64,000 nucleotides of DNA from Lota lota. Taxonomy: Eukaryota > Chordata > Actinopteri > Gadiformes > Lotidae. The stretch's first letter is position 1, and each line of letters opens with the position of its first letter. The position numbers and the translations under genes were made by a program. Below the pieces are notes generated by a model. The model saw nothing but the letters and a program-made list of their open reading frames with translations, was not told where the DNA came from and did not search any database. The stretch is taken from positions 4,171,501 through 4,235,500 of the forward strand of contig JACYXH010000175.1 of assembly GCA_026745465.1 (NCBI GenBank). Reading direction: 5' to 3'. Below, piece by piece: positions 31,497-52,524 of the stretch.

Positions 31497-32130
31497 TTCC
31501 CCGTTCCCCACCTACCCTTTCAAGAACTTTGCATTGATTACACTGACATGGGGAGGGATCGCCGGGTCCAAGGGTACCGTTAATTATTAGTAATAGACTG
31601 ACAGTTCTCGCACGGGATAGGGGCGTTTCCAACAAAGAAAGGGACGCCGCGATCTGTTGTAAAAGCGTTAGTAACCAAAATCATACCCAGGTGGGGCTAT
31701 CCCCACAAATTATGTTCAGATAACGGGTCTCACTTCATGAACCCCTTACTACAGGAAGTAGAAGCAGGACTGGGGATCTCCCACAGGTTTAGGTCCGTTT
31801 AACACCCACAAAGTCAGGGACTCGTTGAGAGGGCCAACCAGACTCTGAAACAGACACTTAGTAAAGTACCCCAGCACGATAGGGTCCCCTCTGACACCAA
31901 CATGGCGAGAGACGCGTTGCTGGCATTGGTTGAACAGCATAAAATGTCTTGGCTATCTGCGTTGCCGCTGGCCCTTATGGCCATCGGAGCCGCCCCTCAT
32001 GCCCGAACGGGACTCTCCCCGCATGAACTTATTACCGGGAGGCAGATGCCGGGGCCGTACACACCTCCCGAGCCACTCTCAGACCAATTAGACAATCAGT
32101 TGACATGTTATTGTTTGGCTCTAACTCAAG
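31497..32130 (+). pseudogene. ERV integrase catalytic core, three in-frame stops
   Basis: Integrase inserts retroviral DNA into the genome. The DDE residues are visible: Asp in CIDYTDMG, Asp in CSDNGSHF, Glu in QGLVERANQTLKQTL. In-frame stops lie at 31581, 31599 and 31800, so the protein cannot be made. The core begins at FPVPHLPF and nothing of reverse transcriptase or RNase H lies upstream. The frame continues open through 31902-32333 into Env-like sequence. Confidence 0.88.
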
Positions 32131-32333
32131 TTTCTCGAGCCCTATACACCCCAGGGACTGTTGATTACTCAGGAGGGCGTACAGCCTTCAACGCAAACGA
32201 TCTGTCCACTAGCGATGTATTAGCCTTATCTACCGGTTATACAGATGAGAACATGTGGCTACAGGCTATTGTAGCATCAGCTTGCACTAATAAAATGGAG
32301 AATTGTATAGCATGCGCGGCGGCACGCCCCTGA
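31902..32333 (+). pseudogene. In-frame join of integrase to Env surface-unit N-terminus
   Basis: This 143-codon frame starts inside integrase (MARDALLALVEQHK, then GLSPHELITGRQMPG). After about codon 80 it becomes Env-like, ending with NMWLQAIVASACTNKMENC and a second Cys, the start pattern of fish ERV surface units. The integrase C-terminal domain and the normal pol-env junction are missing, consistent with a deletion or a template switch near 32130. It ends in a stop before the larger Env frame at 32412. Confidence 0.6.
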
Positions 32334-32411
32334 CTCGTAACCCGGCCCATTCGCATGAATAAAACCTATATATGCTACCTATAAACCGAAGACCCTCGAG
32401 GGCACGCCTGC

Positions 32412-33509
32412 ATGCTGGCCCTCTTCGACGAAAAGAATCCCAGAAACTGTTCCCTCTTGATCAGTGCTTTTTCCCCCCGGCTTAAATGTTACTGTTCCCC
32501 CGCGTTCACCCCAGGTGTAAACAACTACTCATGTTTTACTCGTAGCAGCCTTAAAACCAGTAGTATGAACGTTGGGCATATGCCATTAGAATGGTGTCAG
32601 ACCCGTGATCGCCTAACCAACGTTCCCCTCAGTAGTCAACTTCATGTGGGGCGACAAGATTTATTTTGGATGTGTAACCCCCGGCGTCTCCTTCTTAGAC
32701 TACCCATTGATTGGTCAGGAACGTGCACCATAGTCCGCCTAGTTCTTCCCCTCACTCTTATAGGACCAACCCCCGCGTCCCCAACCGTTTCGCGCAAAAC
32801 TAGAAGCATGGGGAGTCAGTGGGATTTAACCGTGGACTCAGTCACCTATATTGACTCAATAGGAGTTCTCCGTGGGGTTCCCAACGAATATAAACTAGCA
32901 GACCAAATTGCGGCAGGGTTCGAAAACATCCCTCTAGTCTCTGCCCTTTTCCCTGTCACTCCCAGGAAAAACGTTGATCGAATCAATTACATTCATTACA
33001 ATGTCCAGAAACTGTCTAATCTCACCCGAGATGCAGTCGATGGCTTAGCGGACCAGTTAGCAGCCACCTCGCTTATGGGCTTCCAAAATCGCCTCGCCCT
33101 GGACATGCTGTTAGCTGAGAAAGGAGGGGTCTGTGCGATGTTTGGAGCCCAACGTTGCACCTTCATCCCCAATAACACTGCCCCGGACGGGTCAGTCGCC
33201 AAAGCCCTAGCGATCCTTAGAGCCCTGTCTACCTCCATGGCCGAGGATTCCGGAGTAAGCAACCCCATGGAAGAATGGATGACAAATGTGTTTGGGAAAT
33301 GGAAAACTTTAATCATGTCTGTGTTAGTCTCTGTTGCTGTTTTTGTAGGCATAGTAACCTGTTGTGGCTGTTGCTGCATTCCCTGTCTGAGGGCCCTCAT
33401 CACCCGTCTGATAACCACGGCGTTCGCCAGAGACGGCGACCCGGCCCTTCACCTGCCCTTGCTCCTCCCAGAACAAGGCGAAGGGCCGGAGGAGTTAGAC
33501 TTCCAATAG
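32412..33509 (+). CDS. ERV Env, partial surface unit plus transmembrane subunit
   Basis: The frame is 365 codons. Visible parts: surface-unit C-terminal region (WSGTC near residues 101-105), a basic cleavage-like site RKTR (128-131), a helical heptad region (about 195-232), an immunosuppressive-like segment and a Cys pair (C241 and C249, CX7C), a membrane helix (about 299-316), a Cys cluster CCGCCC (317-322) and a short tail. Retroviral transmembrane subunits of this class usually carry CX6CC; here the first of the paired cysteines is an Arg. The surface-unit N-terminus lies upstream in another frame, so no full Env precursor is encoded. No signal peptide is seen at this start. Confidence 0.85.
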   Translation: MLALFDEKNPRNCSLLISAFSPRLKCYCSPAFTPGVNNYSCFTRSSLKTSSMNVGHMPLEWCQTRDRLTNVPLSSQLHVGRQDLFWMCNPRRLLLRLPIDWSGTCTIVRLVLPLTLIGPTPASPTVSRKTRSMGSQWDLTVDSVTYIDSIGVLRGVPNEYKLADQIAAGFENIPLVSALFPVTPRKNVDRINYIHYNVQKLSNLTRDAVDGLADQLAATSLMGFQNRLALDMLLAEKGGVCAMFGAQRCTFIPNNTAPDGSVAKALAILRALSTSMAEDSGVSNPMEEWMTNVFGKWKTLIMSVLVSVAVFVGIVTCCGCCCIPCLRALITRLITTAFARDGDPALHLPLLLPEQGEGPEELDFQ

Positions 33510-33891
33510 TAATTCGATGCAGGGAACCGCTGATATAAATGTTCTGCTGTTCCCCGCCCCCAGAGAGGACGTTTAATAAATGAGCGTGATGGCCTGCCCA
33601 TGGCGCAGGCGGCTCCTGAGTTCCTCTGGGTGGCGTCCCCCTTTCCCTTGCTTGCTTTTCGGTAGTGTTAGGAAACCACCTGTATTAGTTGTTAGGTCAG
33701 GAGCTTGTTAATTGTCCTGTATGATCTTGTGCTACGGGATGAGGATGAATGTGCCCCGGTATGGGGGTTGGGCAGGTTTTCCCTTCCCTTAAGGAGGGGG
33801 GGGGGGGGTTTTCCCGGTCCATCTCACCCGTTTTTGTATATGCGGTAGGAGAGTTTTTTCCACTATTGTTGAAGTGATCTTTTGATCACTT

Positions 33892-33899
33892 GGGAGGGA
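33892..33899 (+). promoter_or_regulatory. ERV polypurine tract
   Basis: A short purine run (gggaggga) directly before the 3' LTR would prime plus-strand DNA synthesis. Confidence 0.7.
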
Positions 33900-33900
33900 T

Positions 33901-34397
33901 TGTTGTAGAAAAAACATGTAAAGTTGATAGTTCTCCCAAAATGTAACCTGATAGCTTAGCTGAAACGATCGGCACCCAATAAAACGCAGCCTTATCTAAA
34001 CATTTTATGGTATGCGGCCGAGTCTGCTGTTGGACTCCCCCAACGGCAAAGGGCCTTTCTAACCCAAAGACATTCCCCCTCCCGACGAAGACCCCCAGCC
34101 GACGAGATGGACACATTCCTCATCAGGGCGCTGCCCTGGGGATATATCCGACGGTCGCAGACATCACCGTGTGCTTCTCCGGTGTTCTCTCGCGGGTGCA
34201 CATCCTTAAGGTGTGGACCCATCGACAAGAATACAGCGCGCTGTAGAGATAGTAACGAGTATCGGGATTTGACATTTTTGTACACTGTATTAGTATTGGA
34301 ATAAAACTCAACACCGCATTATTAATTCGACTTGCATTTTTGCTTCTTTTACCGGGTTTCCAAGTTTAACATTGTCCTTCCTTTTTTTTTAACAACA
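33901..34397 (+). repeat. ERV 3' LTR
   Basis: It is 497 bp and identical by eye to the 5' LTR except G at 34271. Confidence 0.95.
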
Positions 34398-34401
34398 GCT
34401 G

Positions 34402-35547
34402 CAAAATGCTCAGGGCGTGTGTGTTTTTGCAAAAGTATGTAGTCAAAATACAACCGATGACATAGAAAACAAACTCAAACAAATTTTGTTTGAGGCTCAC
34501 TACGGAGCTTATTGTGTGTGTTTGATGTGTTTGTGAGCAGCCTCACCTTGACCGAGTCCGGTTGATTTGAGTCTGGGTGAGGCTGACATGTTAATATTTA
34601 CCAGCTGCTCGGCATGCAAACATCCAATAAACATATTGGATGTTTATTGGATGTTTATAAACATATCCAATAAACATGGCATAGGCCTCCTGCCTATGCC
34701 AGAGCAAATAAAATATGAGCTTTCAGATAAGTTTGGTTCCATGGCTAGGAAAAACACGGATGCTCACGCTAAACTTTGTTTTGCTTGATGTGTACGAACA
34801 TCATAAACGTATTTGCAAATATGTTGATAACAAGATAAAACATATAACCTTAATGTTTAATTGTATGAGTTTAACCAACTACTGTATTGTTATGCTGATG
34901 GTTCCTAAAGCAAATGAAGTTGAAAACCAAAGATTTTAAAACAATCTATTCATTTCATACAATCTTTTAAATTAACATATTTTCTCACCATATACGATGT
35001 GGGTGGCCTTGTTAAAATGATTTCAAAGACGTTGAGGCTTAAACTGGAGTTTTAGAAATCGTACCTCAGTTTATGACAACAAACTCAAGGTTGACCATTT
35101 TATTCGATTTTTCCTAGTAGGAAGTTGGAATTAAAAAAATAATAATAGCTGGCTCCTCCAATTAAGAAGTTAATCACATTTAGTCTTTATGCCATTTTAA
35201 TGGTGACTGCTTATTTTACGTTGAACAGCCATCCACATCTCAAATGATTTAAATATATTGTCTCCTTTTATCTTAAAGATACCATCTCTCATGGGCCGCT
35301 CCTCTGTAAACAAATCAACCCGCCCTATATTAGATACATGGTTTTGATTGGCCCAACCCAGCCCATGGAAATTTGTCTGAATAGGATTTAAGATGCATAC
35401 ACCACAGCAAATAAAACATGAGCTCACTGGTCCTAGGCTTGCAGCGTTGACCGCTAATACATTTTTTTGTTTAATTGTTTAATCTAAATTTTTATAGAAA
35501 AACTATTTACTGGCGTTGCGATATCTCACTAAAGAAAATTTCATAAA
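34402..35547. repeat. Upstream flank and promoter region of SAMHD1 copy 3
   Basis: It matches 49826-50972 before copy 4 and, less well, 9710-10810 before copy 1. A direct 'ccaataaacat' repeat is at 34624-34677. TATATTA is at 35326-35332, 222 bp before the start codon. No gene is visible. Confidence 0.7.
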
Positions 35548-44692
<9,145 letters not shown>

Positions 44693-46560
44693 TCTCCAGA
44701 GCTGGAAGCCAATGAAAGCCAAAACCTAATTTAAGTTTTTAAAGAACCAAAAGAAACCAGATTTTCCTTGCTCCTTTTTTGATTTTGGTATTGATATGAA
44801 ATTGGATGGCTAAAGAACAAGGATAATAATTATTACAATTCACCACTATACCCAGAAAATGGCATTAGCAGTTTTACCTGAAAACATGCATTGACTCCAT
44901 TTAAAATAAATAAATAAAAAAGTAATCAAAGTAGGATGCCGTTGAGGGCCAGTGCTCGGGGTTATACACTCAAAAGCTTATACAACTTTTTGTCTTCAAG
45001 TTCAGTTTGATAACATCACCAGCTGCTGGTTTTGTTTTTGTTTATTTTCATTTAGATATGCATGTTCTGTCCATAATTTACATGTAACATAGTTGACCTG
45101 TTTCCTTAAGGGGAATGTAACGGTGAGAGATTAAAAAACAAGGAAATCAGGTATCTGTGGCTGTCGCAAGCCTGTAATAAGCCCATCCAATCAATTCATT
45201 CGGCTTGAATGAATTTATTGGATGGCCTGTCTACCTACCTGCGCACACTCTGCCCATGCACTCATTGCGCATGACCGGAGTCGTCCACAAGGCTAGGCAG
45301 ACCTATTGCTAAAGCTAGCGAGCTAGTCACTTGTTTTGGGGAGTGGCTTTGGAGGGAGGCCTGAAGGGAGGGGTTGGATTTCTTCAGTTACTGTAGATGC
45401 TTTCAAAATGTAGCTTATTCTGGCTGTTTTCTCCAAATGACCTACCCTAGCTTTAAACTGAACTCAGGTTTGGCTCTTAGACTATTTTTAGTTATGCAAG
45501 GGGAGGGATACCATTCAATCATGCTCAGTACTCATTACTTTTGAATGTGTATTTATATGCAGTGGGTTTTAACTTCATCCATGTTCAATCTCATCTCACT
45601 CGGTTTCTTTTATCCTGTATGCAGCTATTGCTGTACTGATTTAGTCCAAGGCAATAAATGAAAAGAATCAAAGCAGGCTATAGACGGCATAATGAATACA
45701 TGCAGTTTAATATTTTGGTCATGGTTTTGTTGTAGTGCATTCAATATTCATTTTGTTGTAATGTTCTTTTTTATTTTCAAAGTTTATAATAATAATTTTG
45801 GATAGATGTGTGCTTTGTTTGGGTTACTAAGGTATACATACCACAGTGCTTTATACATTTTGTTTCCAGTGTGTGTGGGGGTTGAAGAAAACGATATATT
45901 CTGTATACGTTCATGTTTACTTCTCTTTTCAAATATATATGATATAAGGTTGCATTAAGGGCTAAGGAATAGTGTTTAGAAGATTACTTGCTGTTTTGAT
46001 AATCTGTAATCTAAAGTTAACTGAAAAGTATATATTCAAAAGATAGACAGGGAGGCTGGGGCAAACATCTTGAAAAATAAATAAACGTCTATGTCCTCAA
46101 TGTCTTAATGTTTCCTTTGTAACCACCAGAGGGCAGCACGACCTCATGCGTTTCTCCAAGAAGGCGGTCATCCCCAGTCACCTGATAAACGTTTCCTATT
46201 TGGAAATAACTCTTAAATGATACGTCAATATGTATTTAAAAGTTATTTAACACGTTAAAAAAAAGGTGTGTGGCCTAGGTGGTCAATAATGAACCTCTCT
46301 ATTTGTATGGTTTTCATCTGTGGTCGGTTATAAGCTCATATCTCTTTATCAGAATTTGTGCTATTCTGGTCAATTTACCAGCGGGGAGGAGTTTTGTTGG
46401 TCTCTTCAACCAGGAAGACATCATACAGGATGTCCAGAGGCACACGCGCATGCCCCTCCACGGATAATGGAGACCAGCGATGGCAATGTGCCTTCTTTCT
46501 TTTTGGGTGATGCCATTTTCTTCAGGCTTCAAGCCTTTTCTTTAGTGGGCACAAAGAAAA
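44693..46560 (+). other. SAMHD1 copy 3 3' UTR and conserved downstream flank
   Basis: It aligns throughout with 20014-21890 and 60463-62050. AATAAA is at 44905-44910. A hairpin with 18-base arms (one mismatch) lies at 45184-45224. The CTCF-like site is at 46123-46139. Confidence 0.6.
46123..46139 (+). promoter_or_regulatory. CTCF-like site downstream of copy 3
   Basis: Identical 17 bases to the site after copy 1. Confidence 0.5.
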
Positions 46561-46619
46561 AGGGTTAAAATCATATTTCATTGTAGAGAGCACAAAACAC
46601 ATTGATTCGCTCTCACTGT

Positions 46620-47680
46620 CTCACCAACACCCTGACAGTGGACCATCTGTGGGAAAAGGACCAAGGACATCCACACCAACCTGCTGCATGTGGGCCCCGC
46701 CTGGTATTGCTGCAGAGGGGCATGGAAATGTCCGGTCGGTCCTTTATTGGCGGTGTATGCGTCACATCAGTAAACCAACAACTGCCACACATTTCTTCCA
46801 TGGCCTGGCGCATGCCAAAATGGTACAAGAGTCCATCACGCCGGGCCAGGGTGGCACACTGGGAAAACTTGGCCTTGGTTTCCACTGACGAGGCATAGAC
46901 CACTTGCAGGGGAAGCGTGCCCTGGCGACAACCCACTGTCCCACCCTAGCGTCTCACTCCGCTTGGCGCCGACAGTGTCTGCAGTCCTCACAGGCACATC
47001 AGGAGAAGGCATCGGCATTGCTGTGCAGGCTCCCTGCTCAGTGCTGCTCCAGACCAATGATGCAGGGATCTTGGATGTCGGCCAACCTCAAGGGCATAGC
47101 TGGTTATGTGGGGACATCATAGCCTTTTTCCCGTCTCCCTCGAAGAGCATGGGGCCTTTGACTCCTGTGCTGGGTGGCTGGGGGCTGCAAGCTTTCCGGC
47201 GCCAGAAAGGCTATGGCCAGTCATCTCCCGCCCAAGATCTGCTCGAATGCACCTGATGAAATCAATCTCTCAGGTCTCGTCTTCATATCTTCCTGATGAC
47301 ACCATCTTCGCTTGCGGGTTTGTGACGACTATGCCACTTGACACCAATGTGGCATTCTTGTAAGTAAGACGCAATGGTCTCTTTATTGGTCAGTAAAACT
47401 GCGAGACATGGACTTACTTAACATGACTTTGCTGTTACCTTTAATCAGCAAGGTTGTCAGTGATTACGTACTCTAAATGCCGTGATATGCTTCACACTAA
47501 GTACATGTACGCATAAGCAGGATGCCTGCCACACACGTTTTCTGCGTTCGTTTGGTGGGTCCATTGTGCACGTCTCCCTAGGCCTTGGGTGTACGCATAC
47601 TCAAGGTGCAATACCAACAGACATTGTGGGGCAGTATACCATGACCTTCTGCAAGATGGAAATAGCAAATAAGTAGTAGT
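46620..47680 (-). mobile_element. Gypsy fragment with integrase, protease and LTR pieces
   Basis: On the - strand an integrase-like stretch (LQQYQAGPHMQQVGVDVLGP, about 46730-46660) precedes the same rearranged region as at 3000-3400. A primer-site remnant (near 47340) and an LTR (47345-47680) are on the right. Reverse transcriptase is absent. It separates the copy 3 unit from the copy 4 unit. Confidence 0.75.
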
Positions 47681-47689
47681 AGGCTGCAC

Positions 47690-50600
47690 ACCCATCCAAC
47701 CGCCGTAGCTGCCTGCCAGACCGTCATGTCATTTCGTTGTTTTTGTTCATAAGCACATCAACAATGCATTGGTTTGATGTTCATTTGAAGTTACTAGAAA
47801 TTATGGAAAATAATATATCACAGAGCATGGAGCAGGTTTGGCAGCCTTTTCAACATCCCGCACCATTTCAAAATGTTTAGGCCTACACGTTTATATTGCA
47901 CATTGGTTTATTTACTGCTGCTGCAAGTCTCACGTCGCAATGCATGGTTGAATCAATGAATTTTATTTTATGACAAAAATGCCCCTTCCACATTTTTAAC
48001 AGCCCCCTCAGTCACTTCATCCTGGAGCCGGGCCTGGTACAGTCATCGTATACAACCTTATCTGTAAGCTCAAAATATGAGCTTACACAGCTCATATTTT
48101 GAAGTGTGGTTCCATGGCTAGGTAAAACATGGATGCTCACGCTAACTTTGGACGATCATCATAACGTATTTGCGAATGTGTTCATGTTAAAGTTAAAACA
48201 GCATATAACTACATAAACGTTAAATTGTATGGGTTTAACCAACTACTGTATTGGTAAGCTGATTGGTCTGAAAGCAGACAAAGTTGAAAACCCCAACATT
48301 TTAGCTACATCCACGCTTTTAGCAAGTAGCAGCTTCTGCTTTATCCTTTTCATTTTTTTAAAGGACACTTATTCTTATCGGTTAGCGGTTATTAACATTA
48401 TGACATTATCCATTGTCAGGAAGTAATGTTTCAGGGTTGGCTATTACCCTGTTAAAGGGTCATTATGGGGCTCATGGCTGCAGCTCTGTTAACATGAAAA
48501 ATAATATAAGTTAAGCGTGGCTCCCAATTGGTAATCGTCTTTCCCAAATGACAATCCATTGTGTACTCGGCTGTGTAGCTCCGTTAAAAAACAAACATAA
48601 TATTATTATTATATCAGTGAGAGGGGCGAGGAAGATCCGGTGGTTACATGGTTTAAGCATTTTACAGTATTTACAACAATGTTTAAAACATACCTGCAAG
48701 CAATGCACGAGCGTCATCCCGGTGAATCTTCTTTTTTTGCTGCTCTGCTCTCGACTCCTGTTGCCTTTTTGAAGCCATTTCGATATAACGAGTTACCGTC
48801 AGATTCCAGTTTGTCAGGTGCAATCGAAGAAACCACAGGACGATGGAGGGATGGGGGGGGGGGGGGGGCACCATAATTAATAGTATTATTTCGAGCAAAT
48901 ATGCATATCTTTGTATTGCCTAATAATGCTGTAATCAATGATGCCAATTGTCGTTGTGCTTCGTCTTAAATTTAAATAATTCATAATTATGATTATTTTG
49001 ATGATGATCATAATTGTGGTGCGGTGCCCCCTCCAGCACTTGGTGCCCTACACGCAGCACGTGATGCGTGTGGTGAGACCGGCGGCCCTGCACCCATCTG
49101 TAAGATGTGACCGTGTGAGTGTGCGTGGATGATGGCTGTTTTCAGCAGCCTCACCTGGAGTCTAATTGGACTCTGGGGCTGGATGAGGCTGCACACCTGT
49201 TGCACATTGAGTAATCAGTGTGCACAGGTTAAACCATCCATCTCCACACACACTCAGGGAGTTCACCTAGATGGCAACATGGAGTACTAGGCCATGTATC
49301 ATCCTCTACAAACTTCACAATAAACCGGCTTAAACATCACCACCCTGCATACTTTCTTTGGAGGAGCCCAAGAAAAGTCACCTAGGTGGAGTGTAGCAAC
49401 GGACATTGCTACACTCATGTTAAACTTTGTACGAGCATCATAAGTGTATTTGTGAATGTATTCATGTTAAAGACAAAATAGCATATCACTACATTAACGT
49501 TTAATTATATGGGTTTAACCAACTACTGTGTAGGTACGCTGATTGGTCTGAAAGCATATGAAGTTGAAAACCCCAAAATGTTAGCTACATCCACTGCATT
49601 GTTGTAGATATTTGTCTCAAAGGTACACACATCCTTTTTCCACTCAGCTAACCGGTTTGCCACAAATGCATCTTTCAAAACACACTATTGCACTCTATGC
49701 TGCTCAGTTAACTAGCCATCTCTGCACACTATCCTTAATATCCACTGGCTCAACTTTATTCATTCTCCTTGGACTGACACTGCCATGTTGTCTCTCATTG
49801 GTTCACAGGCAGCTGCTGGGCTGCAAAATGCTCAGGGGGTGTGTGTTTTTGCAAAAGTATGTAGTCAAAATACAACCGATGACATAGAAAACAAACTCAA
49901 ACAAATCTTGTTTGAGGCTCACTACGGAGCTTATTGTGTGTGTTTGATGTGTTTGTGAGCAGCCTCACCTTGACCGAGTCCGGTTGATTTGAGTCTGGGT
50001 GAGGCTGCACACATGAGTGCATTCAGTAATCAAAGCAAACAGGTTAAACCAGCCAACACCAAAGAGAGGAGCTCTGACATGTTCATATTTACCAGCTGCT
50101 CGGCATGCAAACATCCAATAAACTGTTTTCTGCATACAGTCTGATCATGAGGGGGCCTCCTGCCTATGCCAGAGCAAATAAAATGAGCTTTCAGATAAGT
50201 TTGGTTCCATGGCTAGGAAAAACACGGATGCTCACGCTAAACTTTGTTTTGCTTGGTGTGTACGAACATCATAAACGTATTTGCAAATATGTTGATAACA
50301 AGATAAAACATATAACCTTAATGTTTAATTGTATGAGTTTAACCAACTACTGTATTGGTATGCTGATGGTTCCTAAAGCAAATGAAGTTGAAAACCAAAG
50401 ATTTTAAAACAATCTATTCATTTCATACAATCTTTTAAATTAACATATTTTCTCACCATATACGATGTGGGTGGCCTTGTTAAAATGATTTCAAAGACGT
50501 TGAGGCTTAAACTGGAGTTTTAGAAATCGTACCTCAGTTTATGACAACAAACTCAAGGTTGACCATTTTATTCGATTTTTCCTAGTAGGAAGTTGGAATA

Positions 50601-50972
50601 ATAAAAAAAAATTACGCCATTTTAATGGTGACTGCTTATTTTACGTTGAACAGCCATCCACATCTCAAATGATTTAAATATATTGTCTCCTTTTATCTTA
50701 AAGATACCATCTCTCATGGGCCGCTCCTCTGTAAACAAATCAACCCGCCCTATATTAGATACATGGTTTTGATTGGCCCAACCCAGCCCATGGAAATTTG
50801 TCTGAATAGGATTTAAGATGCATACACCACAGCAAATAAAACATGAGCTCACTGGTCCTAGGCTTGCAGCGTTGACCGCTAATAATCTTTTTTGTTTAAT
50901 TGTTTAATCTAAATTTTTATAGAAAAACTATTTACTGGCGTTGCGATATCTCACTAAAGAAAATTTCATAAA
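47690..50972. repeat. Upstream flank and promoter region of SAMHD1 copy 4
   Basis: 47690-49820 repeats 24382-26482 and 49820-50972 repeats 34398-35547, so this is the same flank without the ERV. TATATTA is at 50751-50757. A poly-G run is at 48847-48868. An LTR-like repeat is at about 49109-49413. No gene is visible. Confidence 0.8.
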
Positions 50973-52473
50973 ATGGACAGGTGAGTCTGACATTAACAAA
51001 AATATAGGATGTTCACGATAAGTTGACAAGTTGTTGCTGTCCTTTCTAGTCTTGACATTATATAAAGAAACCCGTTCATTTTCATCTTGACAGACGATGG
51101 TTTATTTTGGATGATTATTTAGATTTTAACTTCCAAAGCTAGATTACTCATAACTGTTTTTTCCCCCAACGACACTTAAACATTCGCTCCAGGAGAGATG
51201 ATGCACGTGGCAAAAGGCTTTTTGGCCTAATTTAAAATATGATTTCAATATAAAAATGTGATATAATATCACACAATATAGTTTCTTAACCACGTTTGGT
51301 CTCTTAGATTGTAGTGTGCTCAGTTGTGATCGCTTTCTAGGCATTTTCACTTTTTTAATCATACAAAGATTTAGTATTTGTGAGCTGTGCTTTTCTAAAC
51401 GTGCAAATGACTGTGTTAGCTTTGTAAATTGTAAATAAGGTCCAAATGTTATCTTGGTCAGCATCCTATGAGTTGCCATTGTCTTAGTCACAGTATTTTA
51501 TGTCAATTATCTTGAAGGTATAGGCTTTCATGTTGAATGCATACAGACACCCCAGGTTTGCAGGCTGACCAAATGCAGTCTTTAAAAGACCACCGTCTGA
51601 AAGGTATGAGGTGCTCAAGCAAGCTACTGATGGCTGTGTTGTGTGCTCTCCTTCAGCTGAATTAAATCAACTACAATGCTTTACTAGTTTGACTCTTGCA
51701 AGATAATTTACATGGCATTAACCGTCAGGGAAATAAGTCGTAAGGAATATCCCTAATAATATATGATAATTGCCGAATGAAATGTGCTGCTCTAAGTTTC
51801 TCTTTCTCTGATCCACTTATCTTACACTCATGTTATTATTTCTCCAGACCTAATGATCCCGGCTTTAACAAGGTAATATACAAAGTAATAAAGTAATGTA
51901 ACAAGTTTACATCATTTTGCCACAGATAGATTTATAGATAAGACTCAGTAAGTGGTTGCTTAGCTAAAAGTTTGAATCGTTAAGGTTTGCTGAAACAAAC
52001 TCTTATTGAGCCAAAGGAATATCCACACCTGTGAAGCATAACGCAAAACTATAAACCCTGTATTCAGCATTTATGCTCTCCAACCCACTTTTTTTCAAAA
52101 CAAGGGTACAGGCCAGACAGCTTCTAGGCCTGTTATCTCCGCAGTAGTGAATGAGCTGTTTTTGTGCCTGCGGTATTTCTGTGATGTACAACATGTTGCA
52201 TTACGCTGCTACAACCTATCAACACATAATCCCCGGATCCATAGACGGGCTAGCGCCTGAATGCGTGGCTTGGAGTAAAGTTTTTTTATCTCTCCTCTTT
52301 CAGGTGTTTAATGACCCCTATCCATGGACACATAGAAATCCACCCTCTTCTGGTCAAAATCATAGACACACCTCAGTTCCAAAGACTGCGGAACATCAAG
52401 CAGCTCGGAGGGGCCTACTTCGTTTTCCCCGGAGCATCTCATAATCGCTTTGAGCATTCCATTGGGTATGTGT

Positions 52474-52523
<50 letters not shown>
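52474..52523 (+). repeat. (GT)n tract at the exon 3 donor, copy 4
   Basis: It follows the donor gtatgtgt with one TC interruption; it is the shortest of the four copies. Confidence 0.9.

Positions 52524-52524
<1 letters not shown>

Larger units (their letters stand above)
26483..34397 (+). mobile_element. Endogenous retrovirus with paired LTRs, defective interior
   Basis: Order: 5' LTR (26483-26979), tRNA-Trp-type primer site, leader with 126-bp tandem repeats, AT-rich spacer, Gag remnants, an internal env tail with its own polypurine tract and LTR start, broken integrase, Env reading frame, polypurine tract, 3' LTR (33901-34397). The LTRs begin TG, end CA and differ at one base (26853 C, 34271 G). 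A 4-bp target duplication 'gctg' flanks the element (26479-26482, 34398-34401). The matching site at 49817-49825 is empty. No reverse transcriptase or protease is present, so the element could not have replicated by itself. Confidence 0.93.
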
